The notes under the pieces: model-generated
What the model was told of the DNA's origin: nothing
What the model saw: only the letters and a program-made list of their open reading frames with translations
The model's database searches: none
Shown here: piece by piece, positions 51,365 to 60,318 of the stretch
How positions within the stretch are numbered: the first letter of the stretch is position 1
Layout of the letters: each line of letters starts with the position of its first letter
Assembly (NCBI GenBank): GCA_002435745.1
Contig: DIWT01000056.1
Span: 62,001-126,000 of the forward strand
Direction: 5' to 3'
Length of the DNA stretch: 64,000 nt
Origin: a bacterium UBP15_UBA6099
GTDB lineage: Bacteria > UBP15 > UBA6099
Position numbers and translations under genes: made by a program

Positions 51365-51852
51365 GCGACAACATATATGTTTGGCAAAACGCATCCGGCT
51401 GGAACGCTGTGGAATGGAGCGCCTGCGGCCTGACTAAACTGAGGTTCTGGCTGCCGGAGAAGAGCGAAGCGGCGCGCGGCGCGCGCGCGGCGCCTCTCGA
51501 TGGCGCGCCCTCTTTCGTTCGGAGCGCCGTCCGCATGCTCGAACACTACTTCAAAGGGGAGGTCGCCGATTTCGATGTCCTGCCGGTCGATATGACCGGC
51601 GGCTCCAGATTCCAGATCGCGGTGTGGACCGCCGCGCGGGAAATTCCTTACGGACACACTGTTTCATACGGCGAGGCGGCGCTCATGGCCGGAGCGCCGG
51701 GCGCGTCTCGCGCTACCGGCTCCGCGCTCGGCTGCAATCCCGTCCCCATAATCGTCCCCTGCCACCGCGTCATCCGGTCCGACGGTTCCCTCGGCGGCTT
51801 CTCCATCGGCGTCGATATTAAAATCAAACTCCTCGCCCTTGAACGCCGATAA
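51361..51852 (+). CDS. ogt: Methylated-DNA--protein-cysteine methyltransferase
   Basis: This encodes 163 residues; the ATG overlaps the uvrC stop (ATGA). The active-site VPCHRV with acceptor Cys134, the RATGSAL helix and the SDGSLGGFSIG wing are all present. The protein takes alkyl groups from O6-alkylguanine in a suicide reaction. The N-terminal 70 residues are less conserved, which is normal. Coupling to uvrC makes a two-gene DNA-repair operon. Confidence 0.95.
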   Translation: MSDNIYVWQNASGWNAVEWSACGLTKLRFWLPEKSEAARGARAAPLDGAPSFVRSAVRMLEHYFKGEVADFDVLPVDMTGGSRFQIAVWTAAREIPYGHTVSYGEAALMAGAPGASRATGSALGCNPVPIIVPCHRVIRSDGSLGGFSIGVDIKIKLLALERR

Positions 51853-52082
51853 CGCGCTTTAACGTTGCTCTTATCTCATTGCATCAATGCCGTTGTCATT
51901 ATTTTAAAGCATATACCAATTCATAATTGGTTTAACCCATCGCACATTCACAACTTGGTTGTGGTCGCCACAATGAGCAATGGGAAGATTGAAATAAATG
52001 AATAACGCCGTACTGAAGTCCGAGGGATTCTCTTGATTAAATCGTATATTTATCCTTTGAAATGTTTCGCGGCGCGCTTCCG

Positions 52083-52331
52083 CTACCTATAAACATCGCG
52101 TCTGTGCCTGACAGCGTGAATCGTCATTAGTTCGTTCTTCGAGTCGACTTCATAGACTATGCGAAAGTCTCCCACTCGATACCTTCTTAATCCATGAAAC
52201 TCTCCCTTAAGGGCTTCTCCCCGCAAAGGATTCTGCGCTAAAACGCGAACCGCTTCCGCGCAACGCTTTTTTATCTGAGATGTCAGATTATCGATATCTT
52301 TTTTTGCCCGCGCCGTTATCTCTATTCGCAT
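52083..52331 (-). CDS. RelE/ParE-family toxin
   Basis: This encodes 82 residues. It fits the RelE fold: a basic helical hairpin (ARAKKDIDNLTSQI), then GLRRYRVGDFRIVYEVD and a C-terminal HAVRHRRDVYR strand rich in Arg and His. RelE toxins usually cut ribosome-bound mRNA, ParE types inhibit gyrase; the sequence (GxRRxRxGxxRIxY, HxxxHRxxVY) fits the RelE side better. It starts 2 bp after the stop of the cognate antitoxin gene. Confidence 0.9.
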   Translation of the reverse strand: MRIEITARAKKDIDNLTSQIKKRCAEAVRVLAQNPLRGEALKGEFHGLRRYRVGDFRIVYEVDSKNELMTIHAVRHRRDVYR

Positions 52332-52333
52332 AT

Positions 52334-52603
52334 TTATAAAGGCTCGCCGAAAACTTCATCGAAAGAATGCGTCCGACCGCGACGCTTCTCCTTCCTGCTT
52401 TCACGAATGCCATCAACAAGTTTCGGGTCGGCTATCACGTCCAGAGTCGCTAAAAGACTGCGGTACTCATCGTAGCTTATCAGAGTCGCGGCAGGCTCTC
52501 CGTTGTGGGTGATAATATACTGGTCGGGAGCCTTGTCTAATTCTTTGACCAGCTTGAGAATCTGGCTCCTCAGCTTTGAAGCCGTGATTATCTGTGTTCC
52601 CAT
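52334..52603 (-). CDS. Phd/YefM-type antitoxin
   Basis: This encodes 89 residues. The N-terminal DNA-binding part follows the Phd/YefM pattern (ITASKLRSQI, then ITHNGEPAATLISYDEYRSLL at about 30-50) and the Lys/Arg-rich C-terminal part would wrap the toxin. It is the first gene of a two-gene operon with the RelE-like toxin and likely autorepresses at the repeats just upstream. Confidence 0.92.
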   Translation of the reverse strand: MGTQIITASKLRSQILKLVKELDKAPDQYIITHNGEPAATLISYDEYRSLLATLDVIADPKLVDGIRESRKEKRRGRTHSFDEVFGEPL

Positions 52604-52621
52604 GACGAACTCCCTGACATC

Positions 52622-52641
52622 ATATTGTACATTATATTGTA
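52622..52641 (-). promoter_or_regulatory. Operator/promoter of the toxin-antitoxin pair
   Basis: Two direct copies of ATATTGTA (52622-52629 and 52634-52641), 12 bp apart, overlap a minus-strand TATAAT (52631-52636) about 28 bp before the antitoxin start. Repeats over the -10 box are the usual layout for autorepression by antitoxins. Confidence 0.65.
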
Positions 52642-52740
52642 AGGCTTGTTTTTCAAGAAAACAATATCAGCGGCTTTTGTTCATTTGCGCGCTCGGCATT
52701 CGCAACGCGTTTCTGCGCGCGCATGACACTGTTTCAGCCG

Positions 52741-54168
52741 TCAATCGATTATGGATATGCTCAAGCTCTGCAAGAGTATGCCCTGAGCGCGGAGCAGCGA
52801 GACTCTGGCTTTTAGCAGGTCGGCGGCGGCGGAAACGGAATCGACCTCCGCGCGCAGGCGGTCTCTTTGCGCCTGTTGAAGTGCGATTGCGGTTGATTTG
52901 CCGATCCTGAACTTTTCGGTTTCAGCGCGAAGCTTCTCTTTCTGGAGTTCCAACGCGGCCTCTGAGGCAGCGAGCTGGCCGCGCGCGCGTTCGACTTCGA
53001 GCCGGGCGTTGACCGCCTCCTCCCGCGCCAGCAGTTCCATGTTTTCCAGCGACGCGCGGGTCTGTTCGAGAGAAAGCTCCGCAGCGGCGAACCTTGCTTT
53101 GTCCGCCGCCCGCCCCAGCGTCGCGTTGTAGCTCAGGCCGGCGCGCGCGTCGTATGCGTCGCTCAGCATCCCGCCGAACGCGTCGCCGAACGAATCCGAA
53201 TACCCCGTTCCGCCGAGAGTCACGAAGAAAGACAGGTAAGGCAGGAGTCCGTTTTTCGTTTTGACGACTTCAATGTCGCCGCGCTCGACGGCTAGCCGCG
53301 CTCTCAACAGGTCCGGCCTGTTGCTCATTGCGTTGGCGACAATCTTCTGGATATCCGGCGCGGCATCGGTCGGCGACACAAGCTCGTCCGAGACGAACAA
53401 GCTGGTTTCGGACGCCGGGTCGGCGTTCATCAGGCGAAGCATCTTCACGCGGAGAGTTTCGAGCCGGCTCCGCGCGTTGACCAGCGCCTGCTCCCGCAGG
53501 GCCGTTTCCGCTCGCGCGGCCACTGTCTCTATCTCCGCCAGACTCCCCAGATCAACCATCATCTCGGTCTCGGCTAGTTGCTGTTCAGCCAATGTTAGAG
53601 AGTCCTCGTAAATCTCAATCTCGCGCTGCGCAAGCGCCATGTCCCAGTACGCGTTTGAAACCTGTTCGACGAGCGACTCGACGAACGCCCTCAGTTCGAG
53701 CCGGGATGATTCCGTGTTGAGCGCCGCCTGTCTGACTCCGGCCAAGTTGACGTCCGTCCCCGCTCCCTGCAGCAGCGGAGCCGTCATGGATATCCCCATC
53801 CTCGCCGAATTCCCCGTCGACGCGTCGTCCGATGAAAGCCCGATTGTGACCTCTCCGCCGCCGCGCAGTTTCTGCGACAGTTCGACGGATTCCGAAGAGC
53901 GGTTGTCGATGGAGCCGGACGCGGACTTGTTTCTGGAGCCGCCGGCCTCGGCGGATATGGCCGGATCGAACGCCGCTTTCTCAATCGTTTCTTTAGTCAG
54001 AGATATCTTCGGGTCGAACATCTGAACGGCGAGCGATTTGTTGTTTTTGAGCGAGAGCGAGAGCGCGTCGTCGAAAGAGATGTTTTGCGGTATAGCCTCT
54101 TCGGAAGCGGCTGGCATAGCGAGCGCAATCGTCAGCAGCGCGAGAACGGCAAAGGCGTGTTTTAACAT
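52741..54168 (-). CDS. TolC-family outer-membrane efflux protein
   Basis: This encodes 475 residues. The ATG at 54168 is chosen for its AAGGAG site and because the signal peptide (1-22) starts right there. Two copies of the TolC outer-membrane efflux repeat are seen: ISFDDALSLSLKNNKSLAVQ ... and a second from about 245, each with long alpha-helical tunnel segments and a PLLQG-type barrel strand. It forms the outer-membrane duct for the MacAB-like pump encoded directly upstream (10 bp gap). Confidence 0.92.
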   Translation of the reverse strand: MLKHAFAVLALLTIALAMPAASEEAIPQNISFDDALSLSLKNNKSLAVQMFDPKISLTKETIEKAAFDPAISAEAGGSRNKSASGSIDNRSSESVELSQKLRGGGEVTIGLSSDDASTGNSARMGISMTAPLLQGAGTDVNLAGVRQAALNTESSRLELRAFVESLVEQVSNAYWDMALAQREIEIYEDSLTLAEQQLAETEMMVDLGSLAEIETVAARAETALREQALVNARSRLETLRVKMLRLMNADPASETSLFVSDELVSPTDAAPDIQKIVANAMSNRPDLLRARLAVERGDIEVVKTKNGLLPYLSFFVTLGGTGYSDSFGDAFGGMLSDAYDARAGLSYNATLGRAADKARFAAAELSLEQTRASLENMELLAREEAVNARLEVERARGQLAASEAALELQKEKLRAETEKFRIGKSTAIALQQAQRDRLRAEVDSVSAAADLLKARVSLLRAQGILLQSLSISIID

Positions 54169-54178
54169 GGAGGACTCC

Positions 54179-55390
54179 TTATTCATAGTAGAGACAGTCG
54201 ATGGGGTCTAACCGGGCGGCGCGCGCGGCGGGATAGTAACCGAAGAAAACTCCAACCGCCGCCGAGAACGCGAGCGCGAGCGCCACGCTGCCGGGCGACA
54301 CCGATGTGGAAAACGTCGAGGTCCTGCTGATTATTTCCGACGTCGCGACGCCCGCCGCCGCGCCCAGCGCCCCGCCCACCCCGCTCATTATCAACGACTC
54401 GATGAGGAACTGTTTAAGTATGTCCCGGTCTCTGGCCCCGATGGCTTTTCTTATTCCGATTTCTTTCGTCCGTTCGGTAACAGTCACAAGCATGATATTC
54501 ATTATTCCGATGCCGCCGACGAGCAGCGAGATCGCCGCTATGCCGCCCAGCAACATGGTGAACGTGTCGGTCACCTCGGTGGCGGTCTGGATGATGTCGG
54601 CCTGATTGAACACGCGGAAGTCGTCGTTCTCCGGATCGGTTATCTTGTGCCGGGAGCGAAGCAGGGTGGCGATGTCCGTCTCGACCTCTGTCAGGTCGAC
54701 GCCGTCCACGGCCCGGACGTCTATGTTCGACAGGTAGTCCATCCCGAACAGTATTCGCATCGCCACGGAGTACGGGACCAGCGCCGAATCGTCTTGGCTG
54801 AACCTGCCCGCGCCGCCCTTTTCTTTCATTATTCCTACCACCTCGAAGCTGATGCCCCGTATCTGTATCCTCTCTCCCAGTTGCTTGCCGGAAATGCCCA
54901 GTTCGGAAGCAGTCTCCGATCCCAGCACGACCACTCTTGCCATGCTTTCTTCTTCGGACTCGCGGAAAAACCTGCCGTGCTCGACCTCGAAGTTGCCGAT
55001 GTACGGATACGTTACCGCGCAACCGATGACGCTCGCGCGGGTGTTTTTATTGAAGTATTTCAACTGCGCGTTGCTCGACGCGACAGGAGACACTGCGTCT
55101 ATGGAATCAACCCGGCCTACGATGGCCTCCGCGTCTTCGAGGGTTAGATTCTGGCGGCTCGAACCTGTGGACACACCGCGCTCCGCCGACTGCATGGGCC
55201 GTATCGACAGCAGGTTCGTGCCCATCATCGATATGCGGTTCATGATGTCTTTCTGCGCTCCGGCGCCGATTGACAACATGGCTATGACCGAGCCTACTCC
55301 AATTATTATGCCGAGCATCGCCAGAAACGAGCGAAGCTTGTTGGCCACGAGGCTCTTGAGAGCGACTTTAATTATCGTTAGAAACAGCAT
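54179..55390 (-). CDS. MacB-type ABC transporter permease
   Basis: This encodes 403 residues: one N-terminal membrane helix (about 18-42), a large periplasmic MacB core domain (about 45-270) and three C-terminal FtsX-type helices (about 280-395). Typical motifs are LRSFLAMLGIIIGVGSVIAM, GGIGIMNIMLV and TERTKEIGIRKAIGA. It is a half-transporter without fused ATPase, so the separate ATPase gene upstream supplies the motor. It transmits force for periplasmic efflux or lipoprotein/peptide export rather than moving substrate through the inner membrane. Confidence 0.93.
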   Translation of the reverse strand: MLFLTIIKVALKSLVANKLRSFLAMLGIIIGVGSVIAMLSIGAGAQKDIMNRISMMGTNLLSIRPMQSAERGVSTGSSRQNLTLEDAEAIVGRVDSIDAVSPVASSNAQLKYFNKNTRASVIGCAVTYPYIGNFEVEHGRFFRESEEESMARVVVLGSETASELGISGKQLGERIQIRGISFEVVGIMKEKGGAGRFSQDDSALVPYSVAMRILFGMDYLSNIDVRAVDGVDLTEVETDIATLLRSRHKITDPENDDFRVFNQADIIQTATEVTDTFTMLLGGIAAISLLVGGIGIMNIMLVTVTERTKEIGIRKAIGARDRDILKQFLIESLIMSGVGGALGAAAGVATSEIISRTSTFSTSVSPGSVALALAFSAAVGVFFGYYPAARAARLDPIDCLYYE

Positions 55391-55414
55391 CGGCGGCTTT
55401 CCTCCTCCGGGCCG

Positions 55415-56074
55415 TCAGGAGACGACCCTGCCGTCCTTCATCCGTATCGAGCGCCCGCACCTCGACGCGATGTCCGCGTCGTGCGTGACTATCACTATCG
55501 TGCGGCCCTGCGCGTTCAGCGATTCGAGCAGCGACATTATCTCTTCTCCCGTTTTGCTGTCGAGGTTGCCGGTGGGTTCGTCAGCGAGTATCAGCGCCGG
55601 ATCGTTAACGAGCGCCCTCGCCACCGCCACCCGCTGCCTCTCTCCGCCGGACATCTTTCCCGGCTCGTGCCGCATCCTTCCGGCAAGCCCCACCGTCTCC
55701 AGCGCCCTCTCGGCGACTCCCCTCGCGTCCTTCTTCCCCGCATACTGCATCGGCAGTTCCACGTTCTCCAACGCGCTCATCCTCGGCAGCAGGTTGAACG
55801 ACTGGAAGATAAACCCGATGTACCGGTTGCGTATCCCCGCCAGCCTGTCTTTCGGCAGCCGGGAGACGTTCTCGCCGTTGAGAAAATATTCGCCCGAATC
55901 TGGCCTGTCGAGACATCCGAGCATGTTCATGAGAGTGGACTTGCCGCTGCCGGACGCGCCCACAACCGCGGTCATCTCGCCTTCGGCGATGCTCACGCTC
56001 ACTCCGTCCAGCGCGCGGATTTCGCTCTCGCCCATCGTGTATTTCTTTACTAGATTTTCCGTTGTTATCAGCAT
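55415..56074 (-). CDS. MacB/LolD-type ABC transporter ATPase
   Basis: This encodes 219 residues: Walker A GASGSGKSTLMN, Q-loop FQSFNLLP, signature MSGGERQRVAVARA, Walker B LILADEPTGNLD and an H-loop in VIVTHD. It is the motor for the adjacent permease, 24 bp downstream. Confidence 0.95.
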   Translation of the reverse strand: MLITTENLVKKYTMGESEIRALDGVSVSIAEGEMTAVVGASGSGKSTLMNMLGCLDRPDSGEYFLNGENVSRLPKDRLAGIRNRYIGFIFQSFNLLPRMSALENVELPMQYAGKKDARGVAERALETVGLAGRMRHEPGKMSGGERQRVAVARALVNDPALILADEPTGNLDSKTGEEIMSLLESLNAQGRTIVIVTHDADIASRCGRSIRMKDGRVVS

Positions 56075-56089
56075 CTGGGATTCCCCCGC

Positions 56090-57793
56090 TCAGCGCCTGA
56101 TCATCGGGCCGCCCATCGGCGGCATTCCTCCGCTCCGGCCTCCCCACTTGTTCGACGAAGCCGCCGCTTTGACCGCCAACTTCTCTCCTTCTTCCAGCCC
56201 GGACGCGATTTCAGTGTTGGTCCCATCGGAGATGCCGATTGTCACCTCTCGCTCCGCGCCCTCCGCCGGCTCCTCCCCTTCCGCCGCCAGAGTGACGAAG
56301 AACTTGCCGTCCCTTCTCCACACCGCGTCCGAGGGAGCGAGAACCACGTCTTTGCTTCCGTCGATTATTATCTTCACATGCGCCGTCATCTGCGGTTTGA
56401 GCAGGCCTGACAGCGCGCTTTGAGCCGTCGCGCCTTTTTCGGAATCAGCCTTTCCCGCGTCTTTCTCCGCGACGCGTCCGCCGTCCGCCGCCTGAGGCGC
56501 GTCCCGCCTCTTCGTCGCCGGATCGAAACCGCCGACCTCTTCCCTCGGCCTCGTCTCGCCGCCGGGGAATCCGGGGCCGCCGGGAGGCGGGGGCTGAAAC
56601 CGACCGCCGTCCCTCTCCGCGCCGTCTCTCTTCTTTTTGCCTTCAGGCGACTTCTTCGAATCAGCCGCTTCGCCAGTCGCCGCATTTGCCGCGCGCGCCG
56701 ACTTGTCAGCCTTCTGAACCGTTTTGCCCGCCGCGCCGGAATCCATCCGGCCACCCGAACGGCCCCTCGCCGCGCTCACGCCCCCATCTTCCGTCACTTC
56801 AATCTTCACCTCGAACGTCACCACGCTCGACACCATTTCGCCCCTCGGCGATATCCTGTCTACCCTGCCCTTGAAAACCCTGCCCGAATAGGCGTCAACC
56901 GTTATCTCGGCTTCCTGCCCGATTCGCACCTGCCCTATATCGCTCTCGTCCACCGCCGCCAACACATACAGCCGCGACAGGTCCGACACCTGCATTATCG
57001 ACGTGCCTCCGCCGACATTCGTGGTTCCGGACGAGATAATCTGTCCGGTCTGCACGTAGCGGGCGGTGACGACGCCGTCCATGGGGGCGTACACCCGCGT
57101 GTCCTCAAGTCCCTGCATCGCTATGTCGAGATTGATTTCCGAGGCTTTGACGTCTGATTCAGCGCGTTTGAGGTTATGGCGGCTGACTTCCAGCGCGGTC
57201 TCCTCCACATCAAGGTCTTTGAATGTCAGTTGTGCGCGTTCGAGGTCGGCGCGCGCCTGCGCGGCGCTCGTTTTCGCCGTTTCATACTCCTCCCGGCTCG
57301 CGAGTTTGTTCTGATAAAGTTGAGCGACCCGCTCCGCTTTCGCGGCGCGCTCTTCGGCGGCGGATTTCGCGGCCTCGAGCGTCACTTCCGCACGGCTCCG
57401 CGAATTCTCCAGATTCTTTTCGGCCATCCTCAGGTTCTGCCTCGCGGTGTCCCGGCTCGCTCGAGACGAATCCAGAGCCACCCTCGCTTTCTCCACTTTC
57501 CTCTCTTCCTCGCTCGGATCCAGCTCCGCGATAAGGTCTCCCTTCTTCACCACGTCGCTGGCGTCGAACGGCAGCGAGATTATCTCCCCGCTCGCCTTGC
57601 ACTTTATCTCGACGTCGAAGTTGGAAACCACCGAGCCGCTCGCCTCCACCATCTGCGTGACGTCTCCGCGCGACGCTTCCACTATCCTTATCTTTGCTTC
57701 TTCGACTACGGGCTTTTTGAGTTTCGACTTCAGGAACAATCCGCCCCCGACGACGACTATCGCCGCCAGCAGAATGACAATCGCTTTTTTCAT
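56090..57793 (-). CDS. MacA/HlyD-type periplasmic adaptor with a low-complexity insert
   Basis: This encodes 567 residues (typical MacA about 370-400). A membrane anchor (4-22) is followed by a lipoyl half (60-90), a long coiled-coil hairpin (95-225), the second lipoyl half (230-255) and a beta-barrel domain (265-335 and 463-500). Between barrel strands, residues 337-462 are a Gly/Arg/Lys/Pro/Ala-rich low-complexity insert with a PPPPGGPGFPGG core. The C-terminus ends in another Gly/Met/Pro run (KWGGRSGGMPPMGG). It is the first gene of the adaptor-ATPase-permease-TolC operon. A TATAAT lies upstream at 57874-57879 on the minus strand. Confidence 0.9.
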   Translation of the reverse strand: MKKAIVILLAAIVVVGGGLFLKSKLKKPVVEEAKIRIVEASRGDVTQMVEASGSVVSNFDVEIKCKASGEIISLPFDASDVVKKGDLIAELDPSEEERKVEKARVALDSSRASRDTARQNLRMAEKNLENSRSRAEVTLEAAKSAAEERAAKAERVAQLYQNKLASREEYETAKTSAAQARADLERAQLTFKDLDVEETALEVSRHNLKRAESDVKASEINLDIAMQGLEDTRVYAPMDGVVTARYVQTGQIISSGTTNVGGGTSIMQVSDLSRLYVLAAVDESDIGQVRIGQEAEITVDAYSGRVFKGRVDRISPRGEMVSSVVTFEVKIEVTEDGGVSAARGRSGGRMDSGAAGKTVQKADKSARAANAATGEAADSKKSPEGKKKRDGAERDGGRFQPPPPGGPGFPGGETRPREEVGGFDPATKRRDAPQAADGGRVAEKDAGKADSEKGATAQSALSGLLKPQMTAHVKIIIDGSKDVVLAPSDAVWRRDGKFFVTLAAEGEEPAEGAEREVTIGISDGTNTEIASGLEEGEKLAVKAAASSNKWGGRSGGMPPMGGPMIRR

Positions 57794-57963
57794 AGTCTCC
57801 CCCGAACCGGCGCTTATCTGCGTCCGGGCGGCAGCGCCGCCCTTCCGTCGCCCAATCTCTTTGACATCCGGTTATTATATATCGTTAAAAAACAATAAAA
57901 ATTTCAGATTGGATATTTCTGGCAAAAACCTCGCTTATACATGCTATTAGATGATTCTACCCA

Positions 57964-58152
57964 CTACCAAGTGTGCCATGCGCAAAACTTTTTCTTTTGC
58001 GCATGATGCTTTTTGCAAAATAGTAAACGGGGGCTTTCATTTAGTTCTTCGTATAATAACATATTCTCATTGAACCCGAATCCGTCATTAGGATTCGGAT
58101 TGAATTTCACCGCCTCTGGCATGACCTTGTTGACGAATGTGGTTTTTGCCAT
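57964..58152 (-). CDS. Possible small protein of 62 residues
   Basis: An open frame from the ATG at 58152 to a TAG at 57964 encodes a small soluble protein with an Asn/Phe-rich middle (NPNPNDGFGFNEN) and a Lys/His-rich end (KKHHAQKKKF). There is no strong ribosome site. The 3' part overlaps an 11-bp-stem hairpin. It sits between clpX and the adaptor gene. It may be a real orphan or chance. Confidence 0.3.
   Translation of the reverse strand: MAKTTFVNKVMPEAVKFNPNPNDGFGFNENMLLYEELNESPRLLFCKKHHAQKKKFCAWHTW
57977..58005. other. Perfect 11-bp hairpin in the clpX-efflux spacer
   Basis: CATGCGCAAAA (57977-57987) pairs perfectly with TTTTGCGCATG (57995-58005) across a 7-nt loop. On the plus strand a short T run follows at 58010-58014, but no plus-strand gene precedes it. 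The rest of the 57794-58315 spacer shows nothing else convincing besides the small open frame. Confidence 0.55.
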
Positions 58153-58315
58153 GAACGAAGTTCCAGAGAATCGGCGAATCAAGTTTTCAGGAAGGGGCGC
58201 GGGAAACCTGTTTTTTGCAAAAATGGTTTTGCCGCAAACTCAAAAAAATGATTCAAGCGGCATTGTAGTTGTGTTTTTGAGCGGGCTTGCAACAAACGCG
58301 GGAGCGCAGCCGGGA

Positions 58316-59596
58316 TCAGGCGGTTCCTTCTTTGAGGAGGATTTCTCCGCCTTCGCCGTCTAGGAAGGAAAGCAGGGACAGTTCGCTCTTCGTCTCTACG
58401 TGGCTCCTGTCGATGATGCACTTCTTTAGTCCCGGCCGGGACGGTATCTCGAACATCAGGTCGAGCATGAGGCTTTCAATTATTGAGCGGAGGCCGCGCG
58501 CGCCTGTCTTGCGCTCCATCGCCTGCTTGGCTATCGCCTTCATCGCTTCGACGGTGAAGTTCAGATCGACGCCGTCGAGGTGGAAAAGTTTCTTGTACTG
58601 CTTCACCAGAGAGTTTTTCGGTTCGACCAATATGCGAACCAGAGCCTCTTCTTCGAGCGGGTCGAGAGTGGCTACTATCGGCAGTCTTCCGATAAGCTCC
58701 GGTATGAGGCCGTATTTCAGCAGGTCCTGAGGCATGGTCATGCGCAGAGTTTCGCCGATCGATTTTTCGTCTTTCTTGACCTTTTCGGCGCGGAAGCCCA
58801 TCACTTGGCGTCCGACCCGGTTGTTGATGATGTCAACCAGCCCGTCGAACGCGCCGCCGCAGATGAACAGGATGTTTGCGGTGTCAATCTGAATAAAGTC
58901 CTGATTCGGATGCTTGCGGCCGCCCTGCGGGGGGACGTTTGCCACTGTTCCCTCGATTATCTTCAGAAGCGCCTGTTGCACGCCTTCGCCGGACACGTCG
59001 CGGGTGATGGACGGGTTTTCCGTCTTGCGCGCTATCTTGTCTATCTCGTCAATGTAAACGATGCCTCTGGAGGCGCGTTTGATGTCGTAATCGGAAGCCT
59101 GAATGAGCCTCAACAGGACGTTCTCGACATCCTCGCCGACATAGCCTGCTTCGGTGAGCGAGGTGGCGTCCGCGATAGCGAAAGGCACGTCCAGCATCTT
59201 GGCCAGCGTCTGCGCAAGAAGGGTTTTTCCGACCCCCGTCGGCCCGACCATCAGGATATTGCTCTTCTGTATCTCGACGTCGTCGGCGGTTTCAGGGGCG
59301 TTGATTCTCTTGTAGTGGTTGTATATGGCGACCGCTAGAACTTTTTTGGCGTGATCCTGTCCGATGACATAGCTGTCGAGGTAGTCGCATATCTCGCGGG
59401 GTTTCGGGAGGTTCTTGAAATCCAGTTCGGTCTCGGAAGGCTTGTAAAGCTCTTCCTCGATAATCTCGTTGCACAGGTCGATGCATTCTTCGCAGATGTA
59501 AACGCCGGGGCCTGCGACCAGTTTTTTAACTTGGTCTTGGGTCTTCCCGCAGAAAGAACATCTCAGTTTGCCTTTGTCGTCAGTAAACTTGAACAT
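58316..59596 (-). CDS. clpX: ATP-dependent Clp protease ATPase subunit ClpX
   Basis: This encodes 426 residues: an N-terminal zinc-binding domain with CSFC (Cys13, Cys16) and CEEC (Cys35, Cys38), a AAA+ module with Walker A GPTGVGKT (about 116-123) and Walker [11 protein letters not shown], the pore loop YVGEDV, and the IGF-like loop needed for ClpP docking (around VMGFRAEK). It unfolds tagged substrates and feeds them to ClpP, whose gene lies upstream (133 bp gap). The last 60 bp extend beyond many relatives with an acidic tail ([13 protein letters not shown]). Confidence 0.97.
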   Translation of the reverse strand: MFKFTDDKGKLRCSFCGKTQDQVKKLVAGPGVYICEECIDLCNEIIEEELYKPSETELDFKNLPKPREICDYLDSYVIGQDHAKKVLAVAIYNHYKRINAPETADDVEIQKSNILMVGPTGVGKTLLAQTLAKMLDVPFAIADATSLTEAGYVGEDVENVLLRLIQASDYDIKRASRGIVYIDEIDKIARKTENPSITRDVSGEGVQQALLKIIEGTVANVPPQGGRKHPNQDFIQIDTANILFICGGAFDGLVDIINNRVGRQVMGFRAEKVKKDEKSIGETLRMTMPQDLLKYGLIPELIGRLPIVATLDPLEEEALVRILVEPKNSLVKQYKKLFHLDGVDLNFTVEAMKAIAKQAMERKTGARGLRSIIESLMLDLMFEIPSRPGLKKCIIDRSHVETKSELSLLSFLDGEGGEILLKEGTA

Positions 59597-59729
59597 CCAA
59601 CCTCCGAGGCGGAATATTCGGCCCTTGTCGCCCGCCGCCGGGAATGATTCCCCGCGATAGTTTTTTCAGCCTCTCCGCCCGGCGCGGCGCATTGATCCCG
59701 CGCCGTTCGTTTCCATCTATGATAAAAAC

Positions 59730-60317
59730 TTATCTCGCTTCCGGCAAGAGAACTTTATCAATAATTCCGTATTCGAGCGCCTCTTCGGCGGACATGAACT
59801 TGTCGCGATCGGTGTCAAGCGCGATTTTATCCACGGGCTGGTTCGTGTGCCCGGCGATAATCGAGTTGAGTTTGTCGCGGACTTTCTTCATCTCCTCGGC
59901 CTGAATAGCGATGTCGCTGGCCTGCCCCTGAAAACCGCCCATCGGCTGGTGAATCAGGATTCTCGAATTGGGCAGAGCGTATCTCTTGCCTTTTGCGCCC
60001 GCGCACAGCAGAACGGCTCCCATGCTTGAGGCCTGTCCGACGCAGATCGTCGAGACATCCGGCTTGATCAACTGCATGCAGTCGTATATCGCCAGCCCGG
60101 CGGTCACTGAGCCGCCCGGCGAGTTGATGTACACGTCTATGTCTTTGGTCGTGTCCTCTTTTTCGAGGAAAAGCAACTGGGCCATCGCGAGGTTCGCTAT
60201 GTCGTCGTTTATGGCCGTGCCTATGAACACGATCCTGTCCTTGAGCAGCCTCGAATAAATATCGTACGAGCGCTCTCCCCTGTTTGTCTGTTCGACTACT
60301 ATCGGAACGAGTGTCAT
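59730..60317 (-). CDS. clpP: ATP-dependent Clp protease proteolytic subunit ClpP
   Basis: This encodes 195 residues with the catalytic triad Ser98 (GQASSMGA), His123 (ILIHQPMGG) and Asp in LDTDRD (about 172). [17 protein letters not shown] and the N-terminal LVPIVVEQT complete the family fit. It starts 1 bp after the tig stop, so tig-clpP are coupled, followed by clpX: the classic tig-clpP-clpX order. Confidence 0.97.
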   Translation of the reverse strand: MTLVPIVVEQTNRGERSYDIYSRLLKDRIVFIGTAINDDIANLAMAQLLFLEKEDTTKDIDVYINSPGGSVTAGLAIYDCMQLIKPDVSTICVGQASSMGAVLLCAGAKGKRYALPNSRILIHQPMGGFQGQASDIAIQAEEMKKVRDKLNSIIAGHTNQPVDKIALDTDRDKFMSAEEALEYGIIDKVLLPEAR

Positions 60318-60318
60318 A

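Noticed and set aside
54852..56423. Plus-strand open frame of 523 codons
   Set aside because: It runs antisense through the MacB permease, ATPase and adaptor genes, all well recognised by motifs. The translated product is Ser/Pro-rich without domains.
57977..58014. Plus-strand rho-independent terminator
   Set aside because: The stem is perfect but the T run is displaced by several bases and no plus-strand gene lies upstream, so I list it only as a hairpin.
58013..58363. Plus-strand open frame of 116 codons in the clpX spacer
   Set aside because: It overlaps the clpX 3' end on the opposite strand, has no ribosome site or promoter, and its composition gives no recognisable fold.
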